In this document: one piece after another, positions 1 to 10,537 of the stretch
Numbering within the stretch: position 1 is the stretch's first letter
Layout: each line of letters starts with the position of its first letter
Origin: Ashinkailepas kermadecensis
Taxonomy: Eukaryota; Arthropoda; Thecostraca; Neolepadidae
DNA: 64,000 nucleotides
Reading direction: 5' to 3'
Assembly (NCBI GenBank): GCA_034440615.1
Contig: JAOTOM010002256.1
Location: forward strand, 12,501-76,500
The notes under the pieces: model-generated
Databases searched by the model: none
Told to the model about the DNA's origin: nothing
What the model saw: the letters and a program-made list of their open reading frames with translations, nothing else
Made by a program: the position numbers and the translations under genes

Positions 1-1360
1 TACCTTCAGTACAATACCAGATAGATTGGAATTTTCGATCCTGATTTCACGACTACCAACGCGATCTCTAAAAATCGGCATGCTGTCTCGGATAATACTG
101 TTTTGCTAGGTGTGTAAACTTTACAGGTTCGGATCACTCATCTATGATAACTACTGACGTACGCATCTGCAGTGTAAATCATTTTAGTAATCACTTATTC
201 CTTTTGGTAATCACTTATTTCCTTTAGGTTGCGTGTTCCTAGTGTTGCGAGATGCTTGTGTCTCACAATCCGTAATGGTGAACATATGCATAATTCATAT
301 ACAGATGACGCCGCTATAACCGAGGAACACACATCGAACCTAAACACACACCAAGAAGCACGATATTGATCCTTGTTTGGGAAGGACGCCTATTAAATGT
401 TAAATGGTGTATCTCACCTTATTTCACGAATAATAATAACCGTAGTGCCGTCCTGTGATGCGGAATCCTCGGCTGTGGGCGCAGTAACGCTACGGGGATT
501 TCACGAATGAACTGCAGGTGAGCCACCTTTGCTTCATTTTCACACCCATGCCGTATCCGCATGACTGCGCAAAAGCCATGCTGATAGGACAGCCACGTTT
601 AGAGCCTCCGGAAACAAGCTCCACCAACACCACTGCTTCCCATGCTCGGCAGGTGGCTCGACAACAGCTTGTCTAGCACGTCCGAGACGCTCTCATGCCT
701 TTGTTGTAATTCTTGATGTCTAGCTGAGGAATATAAATGCGTTTTCATTCTTCGACAGAATAACGTGATGTTTTGCCAGCTGGCACAAGAGTAATATGAT
801 TGGAAGCAGGACGTCGGTTCATCTGAGGATCATGGGTGGATCATTTTATTCCTTCAGTGGTGCCTGTGTATCCATGAAACCTGCCGAGCACCTCTGAGGC
901 TTAACGTAGAACCCTATGGGAAAGCACTCCTGTACTTTTCCACGGTCCGTTTTAATCAATGGAAAAGCACTCCCGAACATGCATGCAGTTGTGCACCAAC
1001 GCTGCACATATAGACTTCTTCGTGGCATCATAAATCATAAGCATCATGAGGCACCGTTTTCATCTCCTTTTTCGGTAATTCAAGGGGCACTTGCTTGTTC
1101 TTTCATCTCCCACGGTGTTAGTTATCTTGAAGCCCATTTCACGAAGGTCCTCCACAAGCTATATCTAAGTGGAAAACTCGAAATACACGGAGTGTTGCTC
1201 TGGGTTACTGGCCGGTCACAGCATATCCTGAGCACCGTGTCCGAGTTAACTTGTGATGTTGAGTCTGCTCGCCCAGCATACAGCTGCATGCGGTATGGAT
1301 AGCCAGAACAGGAGCACATCATTCCATTTGTGTATCGAAATCTTATTGGCTGTCTTTGCA
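1..1360. other. no recognised gene
   Basis: I see no recognisable gene, RNA gene or mobile element here. The longest open frame (916-1302, + strand, 128 codons) matches no family I know and has no exon-like boundaries. Base composition is mixed and non-repetitive. Confidence 0.6.
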
Positions 1361-1399
1361 TATATGTACATCTTATATGTACATCTTATATGTACATCT
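1361..1399. repeat. 13-bp tandem repeat, 3 copies
   Basis: Three perfect consecutive copies of TATATGTACATCT. It is a short, young-looking microsatellite-like triplication with no coding implication. Confidence 0.85.
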
Positions 1400-1484
1400 T
1401 GCACGAATGCCGTCCACAATGTGGTATGTATGTACCATTGATTCATCCACGCTTATTTTATCGTGGAAGATGCCAAACCGCTAT

Positions 1485-1786
1485 GAGTATTGCAGGTGTT
1501 GCAGGGCAGGTACTGGACACCAAGCACTAAGTATTGCATGTATTGCAGGGCAGGTACTGGACACTCAACACTGAGTATTGCATGTGTTGCAGGACAGGTA
1601 CTGGATACCCAACACTGAGTATTACAGGGCAGATACTGGACACTCAACACTGAATATTGCAGGTATTGCAGGACAGGTACTGGAACCTCAGCGCTAAACA
1701 TTGCAGGAATTGCAGGGCAGGTACTGGACATCCAGCACTGAGTATTGCAGGGTAGGTGCTGGACACTCAGCACTGAGTATTACAGA
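1485..1786. repeat. minisatellite, 44/35-bp unit, ~7 copies
   Basis: Each unit runs GTATTGCAGG...TGGACACTCAGCACTGA. The copies come in two lengths because an internal half-repeat (GTATTGCAG) is present once or twice, giving units of about 44 or 35 bp. Copies diverge by several substitutions, so the array is moderately old. The short open frames across it are by-products of the repeat. Confidence 0.85.
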
Positions 1787-1840
1787 TATTCGATTATACA
1801 GGTTCTCAGTGTTGATGACTATATGAGTTGAACGCTGCAG

Positions 1841-1994
1841 GTAGTTAGCGATAAGTTCTGCAGATATTCAGTTCAGTAGACGGTCAGCGCTAAGTTCTGT
1901 GGATTTTCAATTCAGCAGGCAGTCAGCGCTGAGTTCTGTGGATATTCAGTTCAGCAGGCAGTCACCACCGCGCCTTGCAGGTATTCAGTTCTGG
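1841..1994. repeat. 39-bp tandem repeat, 3 to 4 copies
   Basis: Units begin GTCAGCGCTGAGTTCTG and end in CAGCAGGCA. Two copies are close, the first is diverged and the last is partial. It lies between the 44/35-bp and the 40-bp arrays and shares short words (CAGCGCTGAG, TTCAGT) with them, so the three neighbours may be related. Confidence 0.75.
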
Positions 1995-2060
1995 TTTCTG
2001 CCAGCATTCGGTACTTCAGACACTCAGCACCGAGTGCCGTAGGTACTCAGCGCCGAACGC

Positions 2061-4265
2061 ACTGGGCACTGAGCGGGGGGCCGTTCCGCGTGTACAGGTG
2101 CTGGGCACTGAGCGTGGGGGCCGTTCCGCGTATGCAGGTGCTGGGCACTGAGCGTGGGGGCCGTTCCGCGTATGCAGGTGCTGGGCACTGGGCGTGGGGC
2201 CTTTCGTGTACAGGTGCTGGGTCTGGGGCGTTCCGCGTATGCAGGTGCTGGGCACTGAGCGTGGGGGCCGTTCCGCGTGTACAGGTGATGGGCACTGAGC
2301 GTGGGGGCCGTTCCGCGTGTACAGGTGCTGGGCACTGAGCGTGGGGGCCGTTCCGCGTGTACAGGTGCTGGGCACTGAGCGTGGGGGCCGTTCCGCGTGT
2401 ACAGGTGCTGGGCACTGAGCGTGGGGGCCGTTCCGCGTATGCAGGTGCTGGGCACTGAGCGTGGGGGCCGTTCCGCGTGTACAGGTGCTGGGCACTGAGC
2501 GTGGGGGCCGTTCCGCGTGTACAGGTGCTGGGCACTGAGCGTGGGGGCCGTTCCGCGTGTACAGGTGCTGGGCACTGAGCGTGGGGGCCCCGTTCCGCGT
2601 GTACAGGTGCTGGGCACTGAGCGTGGGGGCCGTTCCGCGTGTACAGGTGCTGGGCACTGAGCGTGGGGGCCGTTCCGCGTGTGCAGGTGCTGGGCACTGA
2701 GCGTGGGGGCCGTTCCGCGTGTACAGGTGCTGGGCACTGAGCGTGGGGGGCCGTTCCGCGTAGCAGGTGCTGGGCACTGAGCGTGGGGGCCGTTCCGCGT
2801 GTGCAGGTGCTGGCCACTGAGCGTGGGGGGCCGTTCCGCGTGTGCAGGTGCTGGGCACTGAGCGGGGGGTTTGCGTGTACAGGTGCTGGGTACTGGGCGT
2901 GGGGGCCGTTCCGCGTGTGCAGGTGCTGGCCACTGAGCGTGGGGGCCGTTCTGCGTGTGCAGGTGCTGGCCACTGAGCGTGGGGGCCGTTCCGCGTGTAC
3001 AGGTGCTGGGCACTGAGCGTGGGGGCCGTTCCGCGTGTACAGGTGCTGGGCACTGAGCGTGGGGGCCGTTCCGCGTGTACAGGCGCTGGGCACTGAGCGT
3101 GGGGGCCGTTCCGCGTGTACAGGCGCTGGGCACTGAGCGTGGGGGCCGTTTCGCGTGTACAGGTGCTGGGTACTGGGCGTGGGGGCCGTTCCGCGTATGC
3201 AGGGGGCCGTGGCACTGAGCGTGGGGGCCGTTCTGCGTGTGCAGGTGATGGGCACTGAGCGTGGGGGCCGTTCCGCGTATGCAGGTGCTGGGCACTGAGC
3301 GTGGGGGCCGTTCTGCGTATGCAGGTGCTGGGCACTGAGCGTGGGGGCCGTTCCGCGTGTGCAGGTGCTGGGCACTGAGCGTGGGGGCCGTTCTGCGTGT
3401 GCAGGTGATGGGCACTGAGCGTGGGGGCCGTTCCGCGTGTACAGGTGATGGGCACTGAGCGTGGGGGCCGTTCCGCGTATGCAGGTGCTGGGCACTGAGC
3501 GTGGGGGCCGTTCTGCGTATGCAGGTGCTGGGCACTGAGCGTGGGGGCCGTTCCGCGTATGCAGGTGCTGGGCACTGGAGCGTGGGGGCCGTTCTGCGTG
3601 TGCAGGTGATGGGCACTGAGCGTGGGGGCCGTTCCGCGTATGCAGGTGCTGGGCACTGAGCGTGGGGGCCGTTCTGCGTATGCAGGTGCTGGGCACTGAG
3701 CGTGGGGGCCGTTCCGCGTGTGCAGGTGCTGGGCACTGAGCGTGGGGGCCGTTCCGCGTGTGCAGGTGATGGGCACTGAGCGTGGGGGGCCGTTCCGCGT
3801 GTACAGGTGATGGGCACTGAGCGTGGGGGCCGTTCCGCGTATGCAGGTGCTGGGCACTGAGCGTGGGGGCCGTTCTGCGTATGCAGGTGCTGGGCACTGA
3901 GCGTGGGGGCCGTGGCACTGAGCGTGGGCCTTGCGTGTGCAGGTGATGGGCACTGAGCGTGGGGGCCGTTCCGCGTATGCAGGTGCTGGGCACTGAGCGT
4001 GGGGGCCGTTCTGCGTATGCAGGTGCTGGGCACTGAGCGTGGGGGCCGTTCCGCGTGTGCAGGTGCTGGGCACTGAGCGTGGGGGCCGTTCTGCGTGTGC
4101 AGGTGATGGGCACTGAGCGTGGGGGCCGTTCCGCGTGTACAGGTGATGGGCACTGAGCGTGGGGGCCGTTCCGCGTATGCAGGTGCTGGGCACTGAGCGT
4201 GGGGGCCGTTCTGCGTGTGCAGGTGCTGGGTACTGGGCGTGGGGGCCGTTCCGCGTATGCAGGTG
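2061..4265. repeat. large 40-bp minisatellite, ~55 copies
   Basis: The unit is GTGCTGGGCACTGAGCGTGG followed by GGGCCGTTCCGCGTGTACAG. Copies differ at a few fixed positions: CCGTTCCGCG or CCGTTCTGCG, GTAC, ATGC or GTGC before the final AG, and GTGCTGGG or GTGATGGG. A few units are shortened (near 2198-2230, 2865-2890, 3190-3215 and 3905-3940). The left half is fairly uniform; the right half has higher-order order, listed separately. Forty bases is not a multiple of three and the unit has no stop codon on the minus strand, so three overlapping minus-strand frames of about 760-790 codons stay open. These are not genes. Confidence 0.95.
3229..4265. repeat. 200-bp higher-order repeat in the 40-bp array
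   Basis: Within this half five unit variants follow in a fixed order. A has TTCCGCGTATG with GTGCTGGG; B has TTCTGCGTATG; C has TTCCGCGTGTG; D has TTCTGCGTGTG with GTGATGGG; E has TTCCGCGTGTAC with GTGATGGG. Read along, the series is D, ABCDE, AB(A)D, ABCDE with D changed at one base, AB-truncated-D, ABCDE, AB. So a five-unit block of 200 bp was copied about five times with local losses. This is the pattern left by unequal exchange or long slippage of multi-unit blocks. Confidence 0.75.
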
Positions 4266-5210
4266 CGTGTGTGAGACCGTGAGTGCACGCAAGGTGCACA
4301 CAGGTCTGATAACAGATCACAGCCGGCGTCGGCGGTCCGTCCGGCCAGACCTAGCTGCCGCTCACCGCGCCGCTGTCGTGGCGGGCTAATGGCCACCTAA
4401 CTCAGCCGACTCCCAACGGCACCTGTCACAGCCGACCACGCCAGAGGAGATGCATGTGCGCGCTAATGAAGCTGCCCGGTGGACGCTGGTTCGGCCGGTG
4501 GCTGCAAAATCTACAGCCGGCATTCAGCCAGCAGTGCGAGTCCTGTCTGGCCGGCGTCCAATTGTTCCCAAGAAGCTGCGTTCTTCGCCGCCCAGTTTTC
4601 CTTCGTTGTCACTAGAATGGGACACTGCGCCTATCAGTACATCTTTCAACATTGTAAATGTGCTGGCATTGTTCTTGGAAGATTTATCTGCAATCAACGG
4701 GGTTTAATGTGTGCTGTAATCGGATGGATCTTATTCTCCACCTGCCCTGTGGCTGCTACGACTCAATGAAAAGGAACATACCGCAGCTGTGACCGCAGTC
4801 GGGGTTTGCAAGCCTACGGTTGGCGAAATTGGAGGCCACTGCTATGGGGAACAGGATAATTACAGATATATGGTGACGCTTAAGATACAGGTGCATATAT
4901 GAGTTAGAGTTAAACTTAAGAACGGAGTTCAAAGCGTGGTGCCACACATTGAAAAACGGAGCGATTTCAAGTGCAATTAGTTCAATGTCTCATTGGAATG
5001 GAAAGTTATGAGTTAAGTAAAAGCAAATTTCAAACTTCCGAATCATTGTAAGGAGTGTCAATTAAAAAGTGCATACTGGGAAGGTTATATGAATGCATCA
5101 TCGCTTTCCCGATGAGTATAAACGTCACTGGCTGCTACATCACATATGCTATGTTATACTATGCGATCTCGTGAGTGTTACACATTTACCAGTCATGTTA
5201 GTGATCATCT
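4266..5210. other. no recognised gene
   Basis: Single-copy-looking sequence. Small open frames at 4450-4769 match no family I recognise and no exon boundaries stand out. Confidence 0.55.
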
Positions 5211-6062
5211 TAGTTATGTGGAAGATGATCTGACGGCCACTACAGTTATATGGGAGATGACCTGACAGCCACTACAGTTATGTGGCAGATGACTTGACGG
5301 CCACTACAGTCATGTGGGAGATGAACTGACAGCCACTACAGTCATGTGGCAGATGACCTGACAGCCACTACAATTATGTTGGAGATGACCTGCCAGCCAC
5401 TACAGTTATGTGGGAAGTGACCTGTCAGCCACTACAGTTATGTGAGGGAGGACCTGACAGCTACTACAGTTATGTGGGAAATGACCTGACAGCCAGTACA
5501 GTTATGTGGGAGATGACCTGACAGCCACTACAGTTATGTGGGAGATTACCTGACAGCCACTACAGTTATGTTGGAGATGACCTGCCAGCCACTACAGTTA
5601 TGTGGGAAATGACCTGACAGCCACACGCTATGTGGGAGATGACCTACAGCCACTACAGTTTGTGGGATTACCTGACAGCCACTACAGTTTTATGGGAAAT
5701 GACCTGACAGCCACTACAGCTATGTGGGAGATGACCTGACAGCCACTACAGTTATGTTGGAGATTACCTGCCAGCCACTACAGCTATGTGAGAAATGACC
5801 TGACAGCCACTACAGTTATGTTGGAGATTACCTGCCAGCCACTACAGTTATGTGGGAGATGACCTGACAGCCACTACAGTTTGTTGGGATTCCTGCCGCC
5901 ACACGCTTGTGGGGATGACCTACGCCACGTTTATGATACTGCGCCACTAAGTTATGTGGGGAGGACCTGACAGCTACTACAGTTATGTGGGAGAGTACCT
6001 GACAGCCACTACAGTTATGTGGGAGATGACCTGACAGCCAGTACAGCTATGTTAGAGCTGAC
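5211..6062. repeat. minisatellite, 32-bp unit, ~26 copies
   Basis: The unit is CAGCCACTACAGTTATGTGG followed by GAGATGACCTGA. Most copies differ by one to three bases (TTGGAG for TGGGAG, CTGCCAG for CTGACAG). Around 5618-5670 and 5878-5945 several small deletions cluster, unlike the rest of the array. That could be local decay or a poor consensus. Confidence 0.93.
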
Positions 6063-6527
6063 CTGCTTATACCATTAAAGTGTTGTTAGACACGACCCGT
6101 CAACAACCACTATGTCCATGCAGCCATCGGCTATCGTGGGATGACCTTCATGCTTTTCTAAGCAGCTAGTCCGTGTTGACCTTTGTAGCTGTATAATGGA
6201 TCGACTTTCCCCGATGGGAAGTAGTTGATTGTTGTCACCATTCAAAATTGCATGGTGCCCACATAATTGGCGATAATGCAGAAATGCGTCAGCAATAAAG
6301 CGGGCAAACGTGTCTTACACCGTGTCGCTACCACCCCAGCAATTGTGAGCGCCAGCATGTACAGCATGTCATATATAACGTGACGTCCCGCGTCGTTATG
6401 CCGCCGTACGATGTCGGCAGCTGTTTCACCGTGCCGCGACGTGGATCAGAGGCGACTGGTGGGCGCCCTGTCTAGCCACTGTGTTGGGGTCGTGTCAGCG
6501 TTGCTCACGTGGTGTTGTCTACCGCAG
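6063..6527. other. sequence upstream of exon A with 3' splice site
   Basis: No gene is recognised up to the exon. The segment ends in a pyrimidine-leaning stretch and an acceptor (GTTGTCTACCGCAG) whose AG is at 6526-6527. Read as intron, this would be the end of the intron preceding exon A. Confidence 0.5.
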
Positions 6528-6636
6528 GGCGACCCGTCGTTCCAGTGTCATGCGTTCAAGAGCAAGCTGTTCAGGAAAAAGCGGACGTGCAGCGTGTGCC
6601 ACCAGCCGATCCACTCCCAGGGAAGCTCCTGTCGAG
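6528..6636 (+). CDS. exon A: first half of an atypical C1 zinc finger (tensin-like)
   Basis: A 109-bp internal exon, phase 0 at its start and phase 1 at its end, flanked by CCGCAG (acceptor) and GTCAGT (donor). It encodes 36 residues. Numbering from the exon start, His8, Cys21, Cys24 and Cys35 follow the C1 pattern H-x12-C-x2-C-x10-C. The basic FRKKRT stretch before Cys21 and HSQGSSC before the third cysteine are typical of the family. The x10 loop, shorter than the x13-14 of phorbol-ester-binding PKC C1 domains, marks an atypical C1 as in tensins; such domains usually serve membrane or protein contact. The remaining ligands are in exon B (47921-47958), joined in frame. Seen: motif spacing, splice sites and phase. 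Inferred: tensin membership, since no phosphatase-like, C2, SH2 or PTB exon was found here. Other atypical C1 families (Raf, RhoGEF) remain possible. The last 43 bp of this exon seeded the adjacent minisatellite. Confidence 0.8.
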
Positions 6637-7457
6637 GTCAGTGCTGCCCGTCCTGTCGAGATGATTGTGTGCCACCAGACCATCCACTCCCGGGGAATCT
6701 CTTGTCGATGTCGGTGTGTGCCACCAGGCCAACCACTCCCAGGGGGAAGCTCATGTCGAGATCAGTGTGTGCCCCTAGACCATCCACTCCCAGGTAAACT
6801 CAAGTCGAGGTCAGTGTGTGCCACCAAACCACCCACTCCCAGGAGGAAGCTCCTGTCGAGGTCAGTGTGTGCCCCCAGACCATCCACTCACAGGGGGAAG
6901 CTCCTGTCGAGGTCGGTGTATGCCACCAGACCACCCACCCCCAGGAAGCTACTATCGAGGTCAGCGTGTGCCCCCAGACCATCCACTCCCAGGGGGAAGC
7001 TCCTGTCGAGGTCAGTGTGTGCCACCAGGCCATCCACTCACAGGGAAGCTCCTGTCGAGGTCAGTGTGTGCCACCAGACCATCCACTCCCAGGGGGAAGC
7101 TCCTGTCGAGGTCAGTGTGTGCCACCAGGCCATCCACTCACAGGGAAGCTCCTGTCGAGGTCAGTGTGTGCCACCAGACCATCCACTCCCAGGGAAGCTC
7201 CTGTCGAGGTCAGTGTGTGCCACCAGACCATCCACTCCCAGGGGGAAGCTCCTGTCGAGGTCAGTGTGTGCCACCAGGCCATCCACTCACAGGGAAGCTC
7301 CTGTCGAGGTCAGTGTGTGCCACCAGACCATCCACTCCCAGTGAAGCTCCTGTCGAGGTCAGTGTGTGCCACCAGACCATCCACTCCCAGGGGGAAGTTT
7401 CTGTCGATGTCGGTGTGTGCCACCAGGCCATCCACTCCCAGGGAAGCTCATGTCAAG
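6594..7457 (+). repeat. minisatellite made from exon A's 3' end plus its 5' splice site
   Basis: About 17 tandem units of 51 or 49 bp, each reading GTGTGCCACCAGACCATCCA ... GGAAGCTCCTGTCGAG, GTCA. The first unit is the real exon end (6594-6636) with its donor. Each later unit repeats the last ~43 exon bases and the first intron bases with no acceptor between. The 51-bp form (CAGGGGGAAGC) keeps the reading frame; the 49-bp form (CAGGGAAGC) shifts it. In most copies the stretch from 11 bases before to 7 bases after the splice point is identical to the true site. Frames open across the array (up to 287 codons) are translations of the repeat, not separate genes. Confidence 0.92.
6637..6642 (+). 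promoter_or_regulatory. 5' splice site of exon A
   Basis: GTCGAG joined to GTCAGT. It is chosen as the true donor because the spliced product with exon B gives the C1 spacing C-x2-C exactly and the phase matches. The donor is of moderate strength, with C instead of A or G at +3. Confidence 0.7.
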
Positions 7458-7463
7458 GTGAGT
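7458..7463 (+). promoter_or_regulatory. candidate distal 5' splice site at the end of the array
   Basis: The last array copy ends GTCAAG followed by GTGAGT, close to the animal consensus and better than the exon A donor. It follows the same exon-derived sequence. Use of this site from exon A would include the array and meet an in-frame stop near 6795, so it would need another acceptor to make protein. Confidence 0.35.
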
Positions 7464-7984
7464 TATATCCGCTCGCGTCCTCAAGAGCTTCAATGTAGTC
7501 AGTTACTGATAATCACGACATATCTAACATCACACTTATCGCCGTAACTGCCAGGCGGGACTGGAGAAACAGCACATCTCTTATGAAGTAAGTGACTATG
7601 TGACTCGTAACAAATGTCCGGCCCTTTTTCTCAAACAACAGGAATGTGTCCTGTCTAAACTGGAAGGGATGACAATTTCGACGTTGTTTGGTAGGCACGG
7701 GGTGACATTTGCTACTATGCGGGCAGCCATGGCAGAGGTGAAAAGGTGACCAGGCTGTCACCTAAAGAATATCAAACACTAGCAGGCTTTCGCATCTTGA
7801 CGGTTAACAACAAAACCACTAAACCAACGTGTCAGTGGGGTAATACAAAACCCGATCAGCGTGTTCAAAAGCTGGTGGATTCACCAACCAATATTCATAT
7901 TGGTGTTTCACCGGCAATACCAAAAGTGCACGACACGAGCTTCCACCCCTGGCAGAAGTACATTGTTTTTGTGCTTTGAAGTCA
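7464..7984. other. no recognised gene
   Basis: Unique-looking intronic sequence. The open frame at 7746-7979 (77 codons, + strand) matches no family I recognise. Confidence 0.5.
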
Positions 7985-7992
7985 CTTGAAAC

Positions 7993-8084
7993 CAGGGACT
8001 CGTCTAAGAGATCTTGAGTAGGGGCGTGCCCATTGGCTACTGCGGGGTCGCGGCCCCGCAGTTAATATGGTAGACGAGTCCCTG
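7993..8084. mobile_element. hAT-type MITE, 92 bp, with 8-bp target duplication
   Basis: The ends are perfect 14-bp inverted repeats: CAGGGACTCGTCTA at the left and its reverse complement at the right. The element is bordered on both sides by CTTGAAAC (7985-7992 and 8085-8092), a perfect 8-bp target-site duplication. An 8-bp duplication with CAGGG-starting ends is the hallmark of the hAT superfamily. The core contains a GC-rich 8-bp inverted repeat (CTGCGGGG ... CCCCGCAG, loop of 6), so the element can fold strongly. It has no coding capacity and would need a transposase from elsewhere. Confidence 0.85.
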
Positions 8085-8092
8085 CTTGAAAC

Positions 8093-8520
8093 TAGCCCTC
8101 CCAAATATTTCTCTCTTCAACGGCATCAAGTTTGACTACCTCCCATTGTATATCTAAATGTCCCATATCCGAACCCCAGATGCATAGCATTACACTTATC
8201 TTAGGGGAACCATATCTGCTATTTATCAGTCTGTTTTTTAGGTTCTGCAAGTTTGGATGAATACCTACTGCTGGATTTAACACCATTGTTAGCCCTTCCT
8301 ACCAGTTTGATGCCAGCAAATTTAAATACCCTATTGCTCAGCCCTACCTAAATGTTCATAAAGGCGATGCAGAGGAGTTGACCTAGAACGACGCCCTGTG
8401 ACACCCCAATCAGAACATTCTTCCATTCAGATTTACCACAATTTAATACTACCCATTGTTTTCCTCCCCTTAACCATGCTCATTCCAAGCTAGAATGTCT
8501 CCCTCAATCCCGTGCTGCTC
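8093..8520 (-). pseudogene. LINE reverse-transcriptase relic (CR1/L2-like)
   Basis: Conceptual minus-strand translation with frameshifts and stops shows degraded palm motifs in order: a GVSQGVVLGQLL block (the GVPQGSVLGPLLF motif), then KFAGIKLVGRA where FADDTKL is expected, then a KISVMLCIW segment followed by an LDAVEERN block (the K-C-K-V-M ... L-x-A-V-x-E-E-K-D-L region). Both catalytic aspartates are lost and the reading frame is broken, so it cannot be active. Its downstream end touches the hAT MITE's target duplication. Confidence 0.65.
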
Positions 8521-8687
8521 CAACTGCCACAAATTCTATTTACGGCTAAGAGGCTCATTTCCAAATATCATTCCCATCGAAGTGCCAGGGTGAAATGCTT
8601 CCTATCAAAACGAATGACATTCGAATGCCCCAATCATTTCAAGTTTCCGATGGCAAGGACCCAGCAAGTCAGCAAAGCCCACCTCCT
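8521..8687. other. no recognised gene
   Basis: Short unique stretch between the LINE relic and the 40-bp repeat. Nothing recognised. Confidence 0.5.
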
Positions 8688-8797
8688 GGGCACGTCCTGC
8701 ACCAGGGTCGGCTGCGAACTGCACCTTGGGCACGCACTGCACCAGGATTGTCTGCGAACTGCACCTTGGGCACGCACTGCACCAGGGTCGGCTGCGA
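8688..8797. repeat. 40-bp tandem repeat, ~2.75 copies
   Basis: The unit is GGGCACGCACTGCACCAGGA followed by TTGTCTGCGAACTGCACCTT. The last copy breaks off at CTGCGA and resumes as CGAACTGCACC at about 8945 after the SINE, so the SINE appears to sit inside a unit. Confidence 0.7.
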
Positions 8798-8946
8798 TGA
8801 TGGCTGTGACGACGCACTCAGCAGCTGAGGCCATATGGCGTCGCTTGCCTCTCGCCCCGACAGGAAGGGCGGGCACCGCTGGGAATCGAACCCTGTACCT
8901 CTGGCATGCCAGATGCTCAGCTTAGTCACTGAGCTACCGGCGCTCC
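8798..8946 (-). mobile_element. tRNA-derived SINE, ~149 bp
   Basis: The minus-strand head (8943 to 8873) looks like a tRNA. A 6-bp acceptor stem pairs GCGCCG with CGGTGC. The D arm is GCTC ... GAGC within TAGCTCAGTGACTAAG (A box), and the T arm contains a perfect B box, GGTTCGATTCC. The anticodon arm (TCTGG-CATG-CCAGA) has a loop of only 4, so it is not a working tRNA. A tRNA-unrelated body follows down to about 8798. It interrupts a 40-bp repeat unit, with CGA shared at both junctions, and is the same length as the SINE at 54005-54153, though the heads differ. Confidence 0.65.
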
Positions 8947-8992
8947 GAACTGCACCGTCACAGCCATGACTATCAGAGATTACAAAAACTTT

Positions 8993-9141
<149 letters not shown>

Positions 9142-9143
9142 TA

Positions 9144-10047
<904 letters not shown>

Positions 10048-10049
<2 letters not shown>

Positions 10050-10231
10050 AGCACACCGCACATCTAGCTTCAGTGCCTACACACACAAAAAACCAACACT
10101 TTCAAGTAACGAGCATTTTAAAACAAACTGCGCCATGAAACGGATAAAACAGCACATCAGAATGCAGTATCGAATCTCACTCGGCGCCACCTCGTCCTGC
10201 AACCGGCCGGCAATTGTACGGGCTGAACAGT
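10048..10231. other. no recognised gene
   Basis: Short unique stretch; nothing recognised. Confidence 0.5.
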
Positions 10232-10537
10232 GAACTATACTTAACGAAGTATCTGGACCACGTCCTGTCTACCAAACTATACCTGGCAAAGTATCTAGAC
10301 CACGTCCTGTCTACCGAACTATATCTGATGAAGAATCTGAACTACCAAACTATATCTGACGAAGTATCTAGACCACGTCCTGTCTACCGAACTATATCTG
10401 ATGAAGAATCTGAACTACCAAACTATATCTGACGAAGTATCTAGACCAGGTTCTGTCTACCGAATTATACCTGATGAAGAATCCGGACTACCGAACTATA
10501 TCTGAGAAAGTATCTGGACCACGTCCTGTCTACCGAA
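10232..10537. repeat. minisatellite, 42- and 31-bp alternating unit
   Basis: The long unit is GTATCTAGACCACGTCCTGT followed by CTACCGAACTATATCTGACG and AA. A shorter unit with GAATCTGAACTACC in place of the CACGTCCTGT part alternates with it, giving a 73-bp compound period. About eight units in all. Confidence 0.8.

Noticed and set aside
2016..4396. Three overlapping minus-strand frames of 757-790 codons
   Set aside because: They cover a 40-bp tandem repeat without stop codons. Because 40 is not a multiple of three, the same peptide pieces appear in all three frames, shifted. No domain, splice site or start context supports a protein.
5211..6062. CRISPR-like array (regular 32-bp period)
   Set aside because: There are no unique spacers between repeats; it is a plain head-to-tail minisatellite in an animal genome. 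The same holds for all other arrays.
6411..7547. Cys-rich repeat proteins of 128-287 codons after exon A
   Set aside because: They are translations of the exon-derived minisatellite. Units of 49 and 51 bp break the frame, and only the first unit has correct C1 context.
8873..8943. Functional tRNA gene on the minus strand
   Set aside because: The A and B boxes and acceptor pairing are good, but the anticodon loop has only four bases and the sequence continues into a SINE body.
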